DNA from: Seiridium cupressi
Taxonomy: Eukaryota; Ascomycota; Sordariomycetes; Amphisphaeriales; Sporocadaceae
DNA: 64,000 nucleotides
NCBI GenBank assembly: GCA_036674765.1
Contig: JARVKI010000024.1
Span: forward strand, 186,001 to 250,000
Direction of reading: 5' to 3'
The first letter of the stretch is position 1, and each line of letters opens with the position of its first letter. A program made the translations under genes and the position numbers. The notes under the pieces were generated by a model that was not told the origin of the DNA, did no database searches, and worked only from the letters and a program-made list of their open reading frames with translations. Positions 1-12,715 of the stretch are shown here, in pieces.

Positions 1-1918
1 ACATTCCATGATTTCTGCCAATTACCTCCCTTCGATAAAAAGTTCCAGGGCGATATCGTCATATCAATACGGACAACCCATCGGAGTGCCACAGGGATCC
101 GGAAAGAGGAAGCACCCTGATAATTAATCATTTGTGTCATGTCGGGTTTTTCGAACAAGATGTTAGTACAATCTCGAAGCCCGAGTCGAATAAGGTCAAT
201 TTCGCCCGATACGCCAACCATACTTTCTAGCTTGGAATACATCTAGCACAGTGAAAGTGGCTGTGGTTAACGTATCCCTGAGTATGGCTACCTTGGCAAT
301 CTGCTTGGTCGCTCTTCAAGCAGTGCCAAAACATTGTCATCATCCAGCCAGCCGGTGACGGACCAGAAAGGCGAGCTCGAAGAGCAGTTGTTCCTGGCCT
401 TGATCAAAGCTTCTATGAATGCACAACGCAACCCTAAACCAGCCCCTGAAATCTAAAATACAAACCTTGAACTCCAAACGACCTAATTACAGAGTGTTGA
501 TGGTATTTCCTCGAGTATTTAAACTCGTATCTCGCCATCAACTCTGACAGCCCTATTCTCAAGAACCTCCATGGGAACCTGCAGCTGAGGCGAACTTAGA
601 CCTTGTATGTCATTGCTTTCATGTCAACACTAGTGTGCTCAGCACGAAGTGCTGAGTCGACCATCACACCGGCTCGTTCCACTTCGTGATGACTAGTTTG
701 GCATTCTTGGGCAACTGCGTATGACTGAGGGAGGAACTGATGAAGTTCCGCCGAAAATCTGACTCATCGGTTCGTATGTCACGTTGACGAGTTATTGGGT
801 CGTATCCACCAGCCCCAAGCCTGCCCATTGAAACGGTCATCTGGACCACTGATGCTGGGAATATCGACGGACTGTTTTATTCGTCAACTGTCGTGGGGCT
901 GCGCCGTTGTTATGTGTAGTAGAGGTCTGATCCAGAGCCCGGATTTGTCATGACTTGGCAGATCAGGTAGGTAGAGTCTTGTCCTCTTGGAGCGGTCGAT
1001 CGGAACGCTCGTTCTCTTCTTGTCATATGTTAGAGGTGGCCTGCTGTCAGGATACTAGTATTGCTCACCGATCTGTTGGTTAGACGCACAAATCCACCGT
1101 GCACTAGCCACTAGCATTCACCAACTATATTAAAGTTATTTCTACTGCTGAGATATCGATACCTGAGGGGTTATTTTGACATGACATCGCTTTGTCCTTG
1201 ATGTTTGTCTCTGCTGGTCGCGTTGATGCATGATTGGATTCCATAATCTCGCTGCCAGAATCTTGTGAGCTAGGTTGTGTCTCAGAAAGCAGATGAGTGT
1301 TGTGCGGGACACATTAAGCAACCCTTCATGATACAACCACCATTCATGCGCAAAAATGACTGTTGTTGATGCCGGCCATTGCAGACTTCAGCTTTCCTGA
1401 AAGTTCGACTTGTCGAGGGCTTTTTTCTCAAAGAACATGAAATGGACCATAAACAGCCTGCCATACGATGCGAATCTGCTGTCGGTCCGTCTTATCTAAC
1501 TTCGTCGCGGTTTAAGTTAGAGGGCGACTAGCAGCGATGAACGTCGTAGGTTGTTGTCTTAGATCAATGCAACACTTTGCTTCTTCTGCTAGCGCTGTAT
1601 AGGTGAAGCAAATTGTGGCTGGAGCTTGGAAACAGCGGGAAGACCTCGAAGAGCGGTGAATAATAAGTCGCGATTTGAGGCGTGTCTTACTACGTGGTCG
1701 AGAGAAGGTGAATGCGTCGATGGTATCGGCACACTCGCGATCAGTGAACACCTCTGTAGTTCTGTCAGTCGCACGAAAGGGAGGGGGATTCATGTTAGAC
1801 CCCGATAGCACAAAGAGTAAGTGCAAGGAAAGACGACTTGAGGTCGATACCAGAAGTAATAGTAAAAATAAATAAATCAGATTTTGGGGTATCAAACGCT
1901 CAATCGATGATGTTGTCG
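1..1918. other. No convincing gene
   Basis: All open frames here are short, mostly lack an ATG, and overlap one another on both strands without recognisable motifs. I see no tRNA, repeat array or transposon signature. It is probably intergenic, though a diverged multi-exon gene cannot be excluded. Confidence 0.5.
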
Positions 1919-2575
1919 CTATAAGTAAATCTCTCCTTTCTCGCCAAAGCTTTCTTCATCCTCTCCATGGATCCACGACTCCTCATCTCTTAAGTCGAGC
2001 CATGCCGACACTAGCAGGACGAAGGAGAACGTAAATATAGCCAAGCAAGACAGCTGCCACGGGAAGTTGCGTCTGCTGTCCTGCGTCCATACTCCATGCG
2101 CATCGCTTTTTGCATCGACGTTGATGGCGCCGTATGATGGATGGCCCGGCTCGTGGCCGGTTCCCTGCTGTACGAGCATTTGACAATGAGAGTTGACTGT
2201 TTGTACGACAGTAAAGAAAATAAGGCTGGCGAGCGAAAACAACGAGTTGACGATCAATAGTGAAATGAGACCTCGTCGAAGCCAGCGTTTCGTCTGAGAG
2301 GAATATTAGTCGTTGCTCGATGCATATCCGTCAATTCATCATACCGAAAGACTTGTATTTTTCGTGCTGACCATCAAGACCACCTCCATCAGTATCGAAA
2401 TCATCAAGCTGAATGCCGAGGTACACAGCAGAACGTTCTCCGCCACGGAATAGATGTTGTCCTGCTGGGTTGGAAACATATTGGAAGCGTGTTTAATGTC
2501 ACTGTGGGTCCTCCAATCGTCCCATACAAGTTTGCCGTGGCCTGTCGATGAGGCTCCCAGTTCGGGGCTTGACAT
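1919..2575 (-). CDS. Small predicted three-helix membrane protein, unknown function
   Basis: Two-exon model: exon 1 2575-2345 and exon 2 2293-1919, with a 51-nt intron (2294-2344). The intron has donor GTATGA, a branch site ACTAAT and acceptor CTCTCAG, and it joins the frames in phase 0 to give about 201 residues. The start is the ATG at 2575. Three hydrophobic stretches are visible, near residues 45-68, 84-108 and 145-166, and the C-terminus is acidic (DEESWIHGEDEE). I do not recognise the family. The clean intron and the matching membrane segments on both sides of it argue for a real gene. The function is not inferable; fungal small tetraspan-like or integral-membrane families are possible relatives. 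Confidence 0.62.
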
Positions 2576-4436
2576 ATACCCGCACCCGTAGCAATAAAAC
2601 TTCTAGAGTCGCGGGGCGAGGATTTCCAACGACTCGTGGGAGTTTTTAATTATAAAGTAGTCCTTGATGGTGTGATGCAGATGTGATGCAACTGTGTAGC
2701 ACGATGCTGACGGATTTGAGGGAGATGATGACGGTTTATTATTGCAGCAGGAGTCGCAGATGGGAGGCTGACCTTCACAGACCATGAGGGTGTGCGCAAC
2801 AACTTATAAAGCAGGAGCGATCTCGCTGTATGCGTGCATTTCACGCCCATCACTCGTATCACGAGAGCAGCCGGCCCGCCAGCGTCAGCCTCGAATTTGG
2901 GTTCTGTTTGGGATTTCGCCAAGACGCTGCTCTCATATCAAAAGGGCTTTAGCGCTCAGTTCACCCCTGGGCGACCCGCTGAGACCTGCAACCAGTGTGC
3001 TAAAAATGAGGGATTGGGAGAAGCTAGGCCCTTTCCCGGGCCTGGGTCCGGGGGTCGCCCAGCTGCGCCGCGCTTGAAGGATTTGGTGGTCCGCTGTGAA
3101 CGGCCAGGGAGCGCATCGCGTCCCAGGTCACACGACGTCAGAATTGTCAGACTGTAGGGAGACCTTTCTTTTCGACCTTATTTGGTGGACCTGGGTCGCA
3201 CTCGCAAGCGATAGCGAATCCTACGCAGCCGGGTAGCCTGATACTCTCTCATGTTGCATTCCGTGGCCCATCTCTCAATTAGATCGTGCCAGCGCATCGG
3301 GGTGCCGAGGGCAACTCTCGGAGTTCAGAGTTTCGCGCCCCGTGCGCTGCACGTTCTACAAGTGTCAAGCCTTAACGATAGTGTCTCAAAAGGGGGGGGA
3401 ACTGTCTCATCAAACTTACGAACAAGATGCGCTCTAAAAGTCCCTCAAAGACTGCCGAGTCTCGCCAGCACTCCCGTCTATGGCCCCATAAGGGCTTCTA
3501 AGAATGGCATGTTGTGCGGATGGACCGGGTCTTGGCAGTCCTGGCGCACGCTCTGCTGCGCCTCCAGGGTGCAGAATGCTGCAGCCTGCAGCCTGGTCTA
3601 CTCGTCCATTCTTAGGTCATCCATTGGAATAGATTTGATGACTAGGGTTGACGGCCAATATGTAGCCACTTATAGTTGTACGGATTGAAAAGGAATATAT
3701 GCATAACGCCTACGCATCCATCCAGCTTTGCCTCAGATATATGCGCTCCCCGTGTACTCCGTTCATACCAGGATGACTCGGGACCGATACCCTACCTACA
3801 TACATAGTATGCTGTCATTCGAAGGACAAGTAAAATCTTGCTTGTCGGGTATAGAGCTCGCAATACGCAATGTTCACTGACCAGACCATGCGCCATCTCG
3901 CTGTCGTCCTTCAGTCCCGACGTTTTTAAGGTTGTTACAAAATGAACCAGTCCAGCACGTGGCACGCCCTGCTTGGACCTAAAATTTAGACTTATTTGCC
4001 AACCAGAGCCTCTGCCGTCATGCTTCAAGCTTGAGGTTTGCCGAGTGGTGCATCACCGCCTCCAGTGTTCTCTTGAACGACTGCCCTATGCCGTTATGCC
4101 TGGTTAGCGATAATCTGGATCTCGTGATCCTCTCGACTACTCGTCGGCTTCCCTTAGCCGAGCCTGTAGTTAGGAACCCACTGATCGGCGTCTCGTTTAT
4201 CAAGCCTCCGGTACCGAACGTTGGCCCATATTTACGTCAACAACAGCTTAAGTCTCTATTCTTAGTATCTACAGGAATGGCCATGCAATTCTTCTAAGTA
4301 TGAAGGGGGAAAAAAGGGAAAAAGAAACCAGGAACTATTTGCACCTGTATGCACAACCTTATTGACTCCAGTCTCTCTGACGACATATTCGGCAGGCATC
4401 TGCCAAATTGGTGGATTGGCCCCTATCACCTAACTC
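2576..4436. other. No convincing gene; one orphan 145-codon ORF
   Basis: The longest open frame is 3251-3688 (+), 145 codons with an ATG start. It has no recognisable domain, signal peptide or splice partners, and its composition looks like chance. A GC-rich patch lies near 3020-3080. I see nothing else to annotate. Confidence 0.45.
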
Positions 4437-4468
4437 TTAGCCACCGGCCATCCGCCCGGAACAGCGTT

Positions 4469-4760
4469 CGAAAGAAAGCTTTCCCTTGGCCAAGAATTTG
4501 ACCAAAGTCCAAACAGCAGAAGAAGGGGCTTCGTCTGCAATCGACTGCTTGCCCGCCCCGAAATCGACAACAATGTCTGTATCGGAAAGGATATAGTAGG
4601 ATTCGTCGAAACTTTCAAAGCCAATAGAGTCGAAGGCGGCATCCGCACCATCTACATCTTTGATTGCCTGCATCCAATTTTTATGGGTATACCCATATGG
4701 CACACCGCCTTGGTCTTTGATTGTTTGATGAATTCTTGTAGGGGCTCCTGGAAGAAAGAA
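4469..4760 (-). pseudogene. Relic of a zinc-type (MDR) alcohol dehydrogenase/quinone oxidoreductase
   Basis: The minus-strand frame keeps a clear stretch of the fungal zinc-type alcohol dehydrogenase-like/quinone oxidoreductase family. It runs from a GAPTRIHQ segment (Rossmann beta-alpha unit) through DGADAAFDSIGFESFDESY and the glycine-bearing VDFGAGKQS loop to VWTLVKFLAKGKLSF. A good acceptor (polypyrimidine then CCAG) lies just 5' of the conserved part. Similarity stops abruptly after KGKLSF, where the frame runs into a nine-residue unrelated tail and a stop, so the expected C-terminal substrate-domain return is missing. The N-terminal GroES-like domain is not recognisable upstream. What remains would be non-functional. 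It faces away from the NmrA-type pseudogene that starts about 600 bp further right. Confidence 0.65.
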
Positions 4761-5354
4761 ATCAGAAATCGTGATACGAGAGAGCCCTAACGTCACATGG
4801 AAGAGCAATGGGCGACAAGGATTGATTCTGCGAGCACATGATGCCAAGCTTGGAACCCTGTCCGACCAAAGAACTTGTTCGGTCATGCTTCAGAAGATCT
4901 CTAACTATCACGAAAGACACCAAACTATTTGCTACATTAGCTGGCTTTAGGATAAGCCACCTATGCCAGATAGTCCCCTGCTTCCTATGGAGGAACCTGC
5001 GTGAGTCACGCGGCTCATTGTCGTGTTTCCAGTGACGTCTTGAATCTCCTATATCATGATCATAGCTCTTAATAGAACTCAACTTGTCCATTTAGGTTTG
5101 ACCATTTTTCTAGCTGACAAATTATCAATCGAATGTTCATTCTTTTTAGGCGATTACCAATAACATATCGGTGACGAAATATTCCATCGTGCAAACGAAA
5201 GTATACTTTTTACTAGACTATGAAGATTTTATTTTATGCACACTCCAGACTACGGCCGAGCTATACTTGAACAATAAAAGAAAAACGACAGTTTCACCTC
5301 ACAGAAACTAACAACTTTGCTAATAACTTGGTTCAATTCACAACTATAAAGACA

Positions 5355-6387
5355 ATGTCTTATAATAAAGTCGTCCTTGTGGGTGTAAGTAAATCAGAGT
5401 ATGACGAGAGCAGGTTAATAGACTCGAAGCTAATGAACTGACGACAGGTGAGGGCAATCTGGGAAGGTTGACACTGTCTGCTTTTGTCAACTCTACACTT
5501 GAAGTCAGCGCGGTAGTCCGTCTGGAACCAAAGGCAGTCTTTCAAGACACGATTAACGTGATCCGAACTGATTTTACACCGAAATCTCTCGCAAAGGTAT
5601 TCAAGGGAAAGAATGCTATCATCGGTATGCTTCCAATGGTCGGTTTGGCTGATCAAATCGTCATTCCCGAGGCTACGATCACAGCAGGGGTAAATGAAAC
5701 TCGGAAATCTTTGGTACTAATTGGCGCAAATAGAGCTAATAGGTGTTGGCGGCAGTGCCCTTCTTCGCTCCGAAGGCTCAGTTCGTAGACTTATTGCGAA
5801 CTAAAGAGGAAGTTATCAGATGGACTGCATTGATCACAGGGCCGTTCTTTGATTGGGGAAGTCAATGAGAGCACTCATGCTCGGTCATATATAATGACAC
5901 TGAGAAACCTGATCATGGCTGACGAGCGACCTATTTAGGGATTACCACTAGGTCTCTGGGGTCTCAACTTGGCCAATAGGACAGCCCTACTGATTGACGG
6001 GGGAAACGTACCCTTTACGACAAGCAATGCTCGGCAGATGAATCGTGCCTGGTAGCCGTCCTAGCTCACCTAGATGAAACCACCAACAAGCTAGTCCTCG
6101 TCGAATCATTCACGACCACTCAACTAGAGATGCTCCAAGCTGCTGAGAAGGCGACTGGCACCAAATGGCCAGCCAGTCACCTATCCACGGATGAATTGAG
6201 GGCAGAAGGCTGCAAGCCGACGGGCGAAGGTAATGTCGAAGTCGGGGGAGGGAAAGTTATCGGTGCGGCCGTCTTCGGAAAAACTGCCTTGGAGGATCAT
6301 ACCTATCTTGGAAGTGCAGAGTGGAGTGTACTCTTGGAGCTCGCGAAAGAGAATGTTGAGGAAACTATGGCATATGGCATTAACTAA
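5355..6387 (+). pseudogene. Broken NmrA-like/isoflavone-reductase-type NAD(P)-binding protein gene
   Basis: The N-terminus (MSYNKVVLVG, then GNLGRLTLSAF after an intron with donor GTAAGT at 5385) is the Rossmann dinucleotide loop of fungal NmrA-like reductases. Later blocks match the same family in order: FKGKNAIIGMLPMVGL, VLAAVPFFAPKAQFVDLLRT, WTALITGPFFDWG, NLANRTALLIDGGN, and TTQLEMLQAAEKATGTKW to the C-terminus at 6387. They lie in different frames. The lesions seen are a frame change near 5690-5745, an unspliceable region with an in-frame TGA at 5866, and a one-base loss near 6048 creating TAG at 6053. Family members are about 310 residues and act on small molecules or as redox sensors; this copy cannot make one. 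Confidence 0.77.
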
Positions 6388-7282
6388 CACTTGAAGTGAT
6401 GAACAGTTGTCTAGCATTCTCGCTCTTCAGACTACGCACTACTTGTGCTCATTGAGAAATGTTAGTTACATAGAATGAATGCCATATTTCCTCCTTAGGA
6501 CCTCCATTCCATGGTATTCTGTCGTCACTCCTTTTTGACATTGTATGAGCATATCAAAGGCTTGAATCCGACATTTGAGCCAGAGACTACTTCTTTCGCT
6601 AAGGGCTGAGAGAAAGTTCAATCGATTGGAGGACATCAAAATGATACTATTGGTTGCATTTGGCCTTATTCATGCCTCGAGGCAACGTCGATTTACTTGT
6701 CTGGGAACCGACTCCCAGAATGGAATTATTTTCCATCATGTTCCTGCGTCTATGATACCTTGGATGATCATCGCCGAGGATGGCTAGCTAAAAACAAGTA
6801 TCATGAATTCCAGATCAACTATCCCATTAGATCGAAACTGATTACCGAAGAAATCTTGTCCAAAACCTAATCTATTGGTACGACACGAATTACAGACGTG
6901 TACCCGAGGAGGCTTCTAAATCCAAGTTCGGTATTAGTTAAGAGCATGCTAGCAACTATGCTATAAACGGAGGTGGTGTACCGATAAGAGTCAAGTGTGT
7001 TGAGGGTATTTTCGCGGTTGTGGTCATCTCGGAGCTCAAACAACATGAAGATCAGGGCGTGATCGTGGAGGTGATCAGAAGTAACTACACGCCTACTAAG
7101 ATGAACATGCACGTCAACCATCGTTCACACGTCGCAACTGGGACTGAACTTGAATGAGTTGTTTCGCACAGTATTTACAATGCAGCTTCAATATGTACAA
7201 TGAATACAAACCGCCGATCCTTCATAGGCGCTCGATAAACCACCGCACATCATGCGAGTTCCACCCATAACGAATAATCCCT
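6388..7282. other. Intergenic, nothing recognised
   Basis: Only short frames without family features are present on either strand. No repeat, RNA gene or promoter can be supported. Confidence 0.5.
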
Positions 7283-8152
7283 CTAGCAGGTGAAAACATC
7301 CGGTCCCGGCACAGTGTAGGTCTGGGCCTGGTATGCGTCGTAAGTGATGCCGGGGTCAGTGCCAGCGTACGCGCCAGGGAAGGCGACGAGATCACTTGGG
7401 GTGGTAGATCCGGAGCTGGTCACTTGCAGCTGATGGCAGCCGGGGTAGAACTGAGCTCCAGGGTAGGTGTAACTGGCGTGCAGCGCGATGATCTCGTGGC
7501 GGACGAGGTAGTAGCCAGCCGACAGGCAGGAGGGGATGGTGTACGAGTATCCAGCATTGCCCGCGGTCATCAGGGGCGTGTCACCCCACACATCGCTGGT
7601 GCCGTCGCGACCGACTTCGTCGATCTTGAACCATACGGCGTCGGTGCCGGGCATGTAGTCCTGGCAGCCTGATACAGAGGTTTAGTATTTGGTCCTGACG
7701 GTGGAGAATCGAAGCTGAATCGTGTACTCACCGGTGCTTGGGCACGCTGCCATATAAGTGACGACGGGACCGACGTGGCTGTCAGGCCAGAGAGTCCAGT
7801 AGAGGGTGACGGTAGAGCCAGCTGCAGCCTCTGCGTGCAAAGCAGCGGGGGACGAGCCGACGACGCCTCCATCCGTGTAGCCACCGCACTGGAGATCGGT
7901 GTAGGTCACATCGGTGACTGGGCCGTTGCCTTGAATGGGACGGGAGATTCTGTCGGGCTATGAACTCGTTAGCATATATACCTGCTGTGAGCACGGAAAA
8001 TATGAGCGTACGGTAGGCGAGGTGTATGGGTCCGTATACGGCTGATAGAATGTGTAAGTCTCCCCGTTGATAGTCGCGTTGTCGACGTAACCGTGAGCGG
8101 CGACGACGGCGGCGCTGCCGAGCCCAAGGAGGGCAGTAGCCAAGGCGTGCAT
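7283..8152 (-). CDS. AA9 lytic polysaccharide monooxygenase (formerly GH61)
   Basis: Secreted copper enzyme that oxidatively cleaves cellulose or related glucans. Exons are 8152-8012, 7957-7732 and 7668-7283; introns are 54 nt (GTACGC, branch GCTAAC, ATAG) and 63 nt (GTGAGT, TCAG). They give 250 residues, normal for a single-domain AA9. A 19-residue signal peptide ends in VVAA, so mature His1 (H20, HGYVDN) is the N-terminal ligand of the histidine brace. The second copper His is H108 in DSHVGP, and the axial Tyr is Y197 in QFYPGC. H180 (VRHE) and Q195 are the usual second-sphere residues. No CBM1 is present. An in-frame ATG at 8167 would only lengthen the signal peptide by five residues; I prefer 8152. 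Substrate preference cannot be read from the sequence. Confidence 0.95.
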
Positions 8153-8303
8153 GTTGCAGATGGGCATAGACTGAAGCGAGAACAACTATTCAAGGGGCTC
8201 AGCCTGCTGAGGTATTGGGAACGAGAGTAGTACAGCTAGGGACGAGACGAAGATCGAATACCAGGAAGTATTAGCGATCAGCCTCCCAGCAAGACTCGTA
8301 CTT

Positions 8304-8309
8304 CTTATA
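8304..8309 (-). promoter_or_regulatory. Possible TATA element of the AA9 gene
   Basis: TATAAG on the minus strand lies about 150 bp upstream of the chosen AA9 start codon. The position suits a fungal TATA box, but the assignment rests on motif and distance only. Confidence 0.3.
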
Positions 8310-10808
8310 CAGTCGCCTCCCGGGCCCTCCATCTCAGCATTTTCTTGGGATGGCGCGCCTTGATCATATTCAGTCACCTGTACCTGTTGGATGCTAATTG
8401 CCAGAGCCGGTAGTTGGGGCCCAAATCTCCCCCAACTTCATTGGCCATCCCCACATTGGTGTGAGGGATCGAGCCTAGGCGACCAGGAAGGTCAGCTCAA
8501 GGTGTCGTTACACCACCAACCAGAAGCAATGGCAGCGGCAGTTCGTCCAATGTTATTCCCGGCTAGTTTCTGGGCATGCAAACCACTTTCGGTGGACGGA
8601 AGGGAGCATGGTGTGCTTTTGGCCGTGGTAACCAGCTTCCCCGGTTCTGAGCGGCGTCCTTGGTCCGTGTTGATGGTGGTTGGTGGATTTTGAGGACCGT
8701 ATTCGAAACAGGAGAAACGGCCCCACAGCGCTTGGCAGGAGCCGCATCTCTACCACTTTTTATCAACTTCAGACGGGCTAGACATCTGGCGACCAGGACT
8801 TCAGGCCTGCAGCGAAAACGTTGTCAATCGCCGTCCTTCTCGGTTCTATGCCTAGCAAAGGGGTGGCCTAGCTCTCCACCAGACTCGTTCCTGGTCCTTT
8901 CACTGAAGTGGAAAACAATTCGAGACAGCTCCGAGTCGAGGAAGCAGCTACAATATCGGATATATGATCAAGAATTGATACGCCCTACTTGCTTAATTTG
9001 AATACTTCGCCTCCTTCAACATCTGCAGCACCAGCTTGTCCTTCTGCCCTCGTTAGAATTGGCCGAGACATCTGGTCTCGCAGGGAGAGACAGTCGATGC
9101 CATTAACCCGCGCCTCCGCTTGAACACTCAACAACCATACATCAAAAATGATAGCCATCCTGGGAAAACGATCAGAATTCTCCACTACCAAAAAGTGACA
9201 AAAACAGGGAGTTTTCGAGACCACTTCTCTCTATCGTCTCCTCTAAAGGGGAAGCCAGTGGGGAGGCTATTGGGTATAGATCCCAGAGGACATTCATTTT
9301 TCTGTTGCCGTACGGGCCACCATTCTAGAACTGCTTGGCCATCTCTGCCTTAGCTCGGTTGTATGACTCATTAATGCGGACATTGCTCGCAAGCACTACT
9401 TCCAGCGCCGAGTCTAGCAGCCAACACAGTTGATCCACCCCTGACTCTAGTCGTCCGACCGTCCATGCAGGCCGAGGAGAGAAAGCACAGTCAATTAATC
9501 CGTCCAGTGTACGAAGTCTAGATTCTGTAAATTCCAACTGAACCAACTCCCATCGCGACGCCTTTTCGCTTACACTGCGTCGGGGCATGGAGCTATCACC
9601 ATGCTGCAGCGTGTGGTTGCGCTCTGATATCCAGTCGTATCTCACATGTCCCGGGTTCGTGTCTACTTAGCTATAGGTGACGTTGTCCTTAGATTATAAT
9701 TCACTTTCAAGACTTGGCTTATATTGCTTGCTTGATCATGTTGATTACGTGGGTATCCATCCTAGGCCAAGCATTACCCGCCATCTTGGTAGTCCCAAGG
9801 GAATAACTTGTATAAACACATTTTCGGTTGAGAAACGATTACAGAGTTTGGACTCTTGGGTTTTTGTCTAGTGGTATCATCCTGCATGATCATAAAACAA
9901 TTAGCAAAACAGTCACGAGAGTTAAGGTGACCTCTCATGTGTGACATCTATGAGCAATAGAAGACGGGGCGGCCGAGTGCTCTGCGATGCCTTGATTAGG
10001 AAGTGCCGAGCCATCGCCTCTTATTCGATGCAGCCACCAGGGCTCCCTTCTCTTGTCCGGGCAACGTTTGTGAGGAAGGTGGTACTAGTACACCACAATA
10101 TTTGAATCACGCTATGACTGTTGGGAGTGCCGCATTGGACGACTGCCTGCGAACAATGCACGAGACCGAGGTATATATTGGTTGTTGGCAATGAATGGAC
10201 TAATCGTCAAGTCAACTGAGATAGTCTGCTGTCACTCACACGATCTTATGGTCTGGCGTACATCGATGATATCTCTTGGTGAATTCTTTCAGTCAAATTA
10301 ACGGCAATGTAGACCTTGACCGATGCATTGAAAGACAACCAAATATATTAGCTTCATAAGTGGTTTTACCTGAGTCAATGGGTGTACATGCGTATCTGGC
10401 TTTTGGTTGATGTCAATTTACATATATGGATGCATACCATCTCTCCAACCATTACCTGTGAATTAACCTTTATTGTGGGGAGTATGCTGCCGACTTGGAC
10501 CTAGCGTTGGAGCATGAGCAGAATATCAGGCTCTATAACCTGCAGGTCTACAGCGCAGTAACACTTGGGTGATAAATGCTTGAAGTTTAGTATTGGAAGT
10601 GAATGCAGCAAGCGCGAGAATTGTGTGTATTCCGTGCTTGGGCGCCCCTCAACTCGCAATCGTGTCCCCCAGCATCCTCTATAATCCTTCAGTGGCCACA
10701 CTGCACACAATGATTTCGTCCTTGTACTGTACATGACTCGCGAATCCACAAGAAACACCAGAACTATCATCAGTCAAGGTAACGTATGTATGTCTAGATA
10801 GTTGCAGC
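8310..10808. other. Intergenic; one orphan minus-strand open frame
   Basis: A 106-codon minus-strand frame at 9325-9645 has a plausible protein-like composition but opens with GTG. It is preceded by an in-frame TAA and lacks an ATG, so it could at most be an exon or gene remnant. Nothing else is recognised. Confidence 0.4.
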
Positions 10809-12715
10809 TCAACCGCTTACTACCCGTATCACCTTTTCAAAGTCACTCGGCTCGTTCGACCATGCTCTGGTGTATTCCATAGTCATGCGCCGGTTCTCAA
10901 AATCCCAAAACATATTCGTCCATATGTATCTCATCTCCGGCGGAGGCATGAATCCCCCAAGCGCGACATTTTGATCAGATTGCCCTTCGAGCTCCATCAA
11001 GTTGTTTACCGCATTCGCGAGGCTGATGCCATCCCAGGAGCCTTCCCGCCAGCTGGAATTGCGTAGCAACTCCAGCACTTCTACTCGGACTGAATGGATT
11101 CGACACTTGGATGCCACGAAGGCGAAGAGAGGTAACATCCCCACTTCGTTGGAAAAGCCCGACCCATTTGGAAAAGCCCTACGGCGCGACAAGGCCTTGA
11201 ATTTCTCCACAAGGTCCATAAATTGAGGTGCAAATTTGTCATACGAGACTTCGGTGCGATCCAGGCAGCAGGACACCAGAATGGTTGCCACGAGATGGTG
11301 AACTTCAAGAAATTTGAGTCCTCGGTCAGTCCTGTCGTCATGATCGGCGAGCATTAGCGCAGCTATACCAGTCCCAAAGTCGTGTAGCCTCGTCACCAAG
11401 AGTGCTTGATCAATGAAGGCATCGTCGTCGATTTCGTAATTTGGATTGAGATTCCTCCACACTGCTTTAGCATAGAACTTCCCGATCGCAGAATATATCG
11501 TCTCCCAGACAGCTCTCGCGTGTTCAGGAGTCCGAGGGATGTTTGTCTGAGTAGAGAACAACACGGATATATTGTCGCCGGTATCATTCAATGGGTTCGT
11601 ATCGTCGTCCTCGAAAAGCATGTGATAAGCCGATTTTCCATGAGGGAAAGGAAGATAAACGGTGGATGTGGAGTGCCGCAGGAAGATGTGCGCCATCTCG
11701 TCAATCTCATCTGGTGGTTCAAAGGCACCACAGTAAGTCCTCCAGACAAACTTCCTTGAGCGTGTTCGGCTCATGTTGTTCAATACTTTAATTCCGGAGC
11801 GTATCAGGTTCCCAGATGAATGATAGTTGCCCATCATGTTCTCGAAGACTATGAAGAGAAGCGTTGCCACCATCGTAGCCCGATTATCAACACCGTTTGC
11901 GTGTATTTCCTGCCGCAGCCACGCGAGTGCTTGGGCGTGATGAGTCAATGCGGCTTCCCGATGGCGATTGACCACCGAGACGGGCCACCACGGACGATCC
12001 GCAGCGTGGAGCAACGGATGCTCGCTCTTCAACTCGGCGAGAGCTTTCGCATAAGCACCGATGCTTAAAATAGAATGTCTTATCGACTTCCTCGACATGC
12101 TATCTCGCAGGGTGAATCTTGACCAGAAGTTGTCGTTGAAGCATGGCGACAAGTCTTGGGCGACCTTATTGCGATAAAGAGAGAAATACCAACCCTCGTC
12201 ATCGTTCAAATCCAGGCCCAGGCCAGGCGATATTAGAAGGGGCAGTTGAGCACTGGCTGGTTGTAAAGATGACGGGCCTTTGGATGAAGCCAGTGCAGCT
12301 AGTTTCGGCCGCGGTAAGAGTGGACGATCAGCGCGTGAGACTTGTTTCGCTGTTTTTGGTGGAGCATAACCTTCACACACGAGCCCGAGGTTCTCGCATC
12401 GAGAACAGCCAGGTTTCCGCTCATCGCACTTTACGTGTCTCTTTTTACATGACATACAGCCTTTTGAATCATGGGTTTAGCTGACGCGCGCTAATTCGTT
12501 GCATCAAAACACGTTGGCTTACCTGTGCGGACCTTGGGCCGACTGGCGCGCTTCCGAGCTGGGCCAGCTCTGTCTTGCTGACCACTCGCATCTTGATGCT
12601 CCGAGCTGTCATCGCCTTGATCGCTACGATCACCCACGCTAATACCACGAGAGGAACGAGCGGCATCACCTGCCGGGACCGATAGCTGGCGTTGAAGCCT
12701 CTGTCGCGGCGCCAT
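10809..12715 (-). CDS. Zn2Cys6 fungal transcription factor
   Basis: Nuclear regulator of the Gal4-type binuclear zinc cluster class. Exon 1 is 12715-12523 and exon 2 is 12460-10809, separated by a 62-nt intron (GTAAGC donor, branch GCTAAAC, AAAAG acceptor) inside the zinc cluster; the product is 614 residues. The motif is complete, C66-x2-C69-x6-C76-x6-C83-x2-C86-x6-C93, preceded by the basic RPKVRTG. The N-terminal 55 residues are polar and low-complexity. The rest resembles the fungal-specific regulator domain of the Fungal_trans_2 (PF11951) type, with the typical SIRHSILSIGAYAKAL helix. The target genes are unknown. The nearest gene downstream on this strand is the AA9 LPMO, 2.6 kb away, so a regulatory link would be speculation. 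Confidence 0.93.

Noticed and set aside
3251..3688. 145-codon ATG frame as a gene
   Set aside because: No domain, signal peptide, intron or compositional support; overlaps frames on the other strand.
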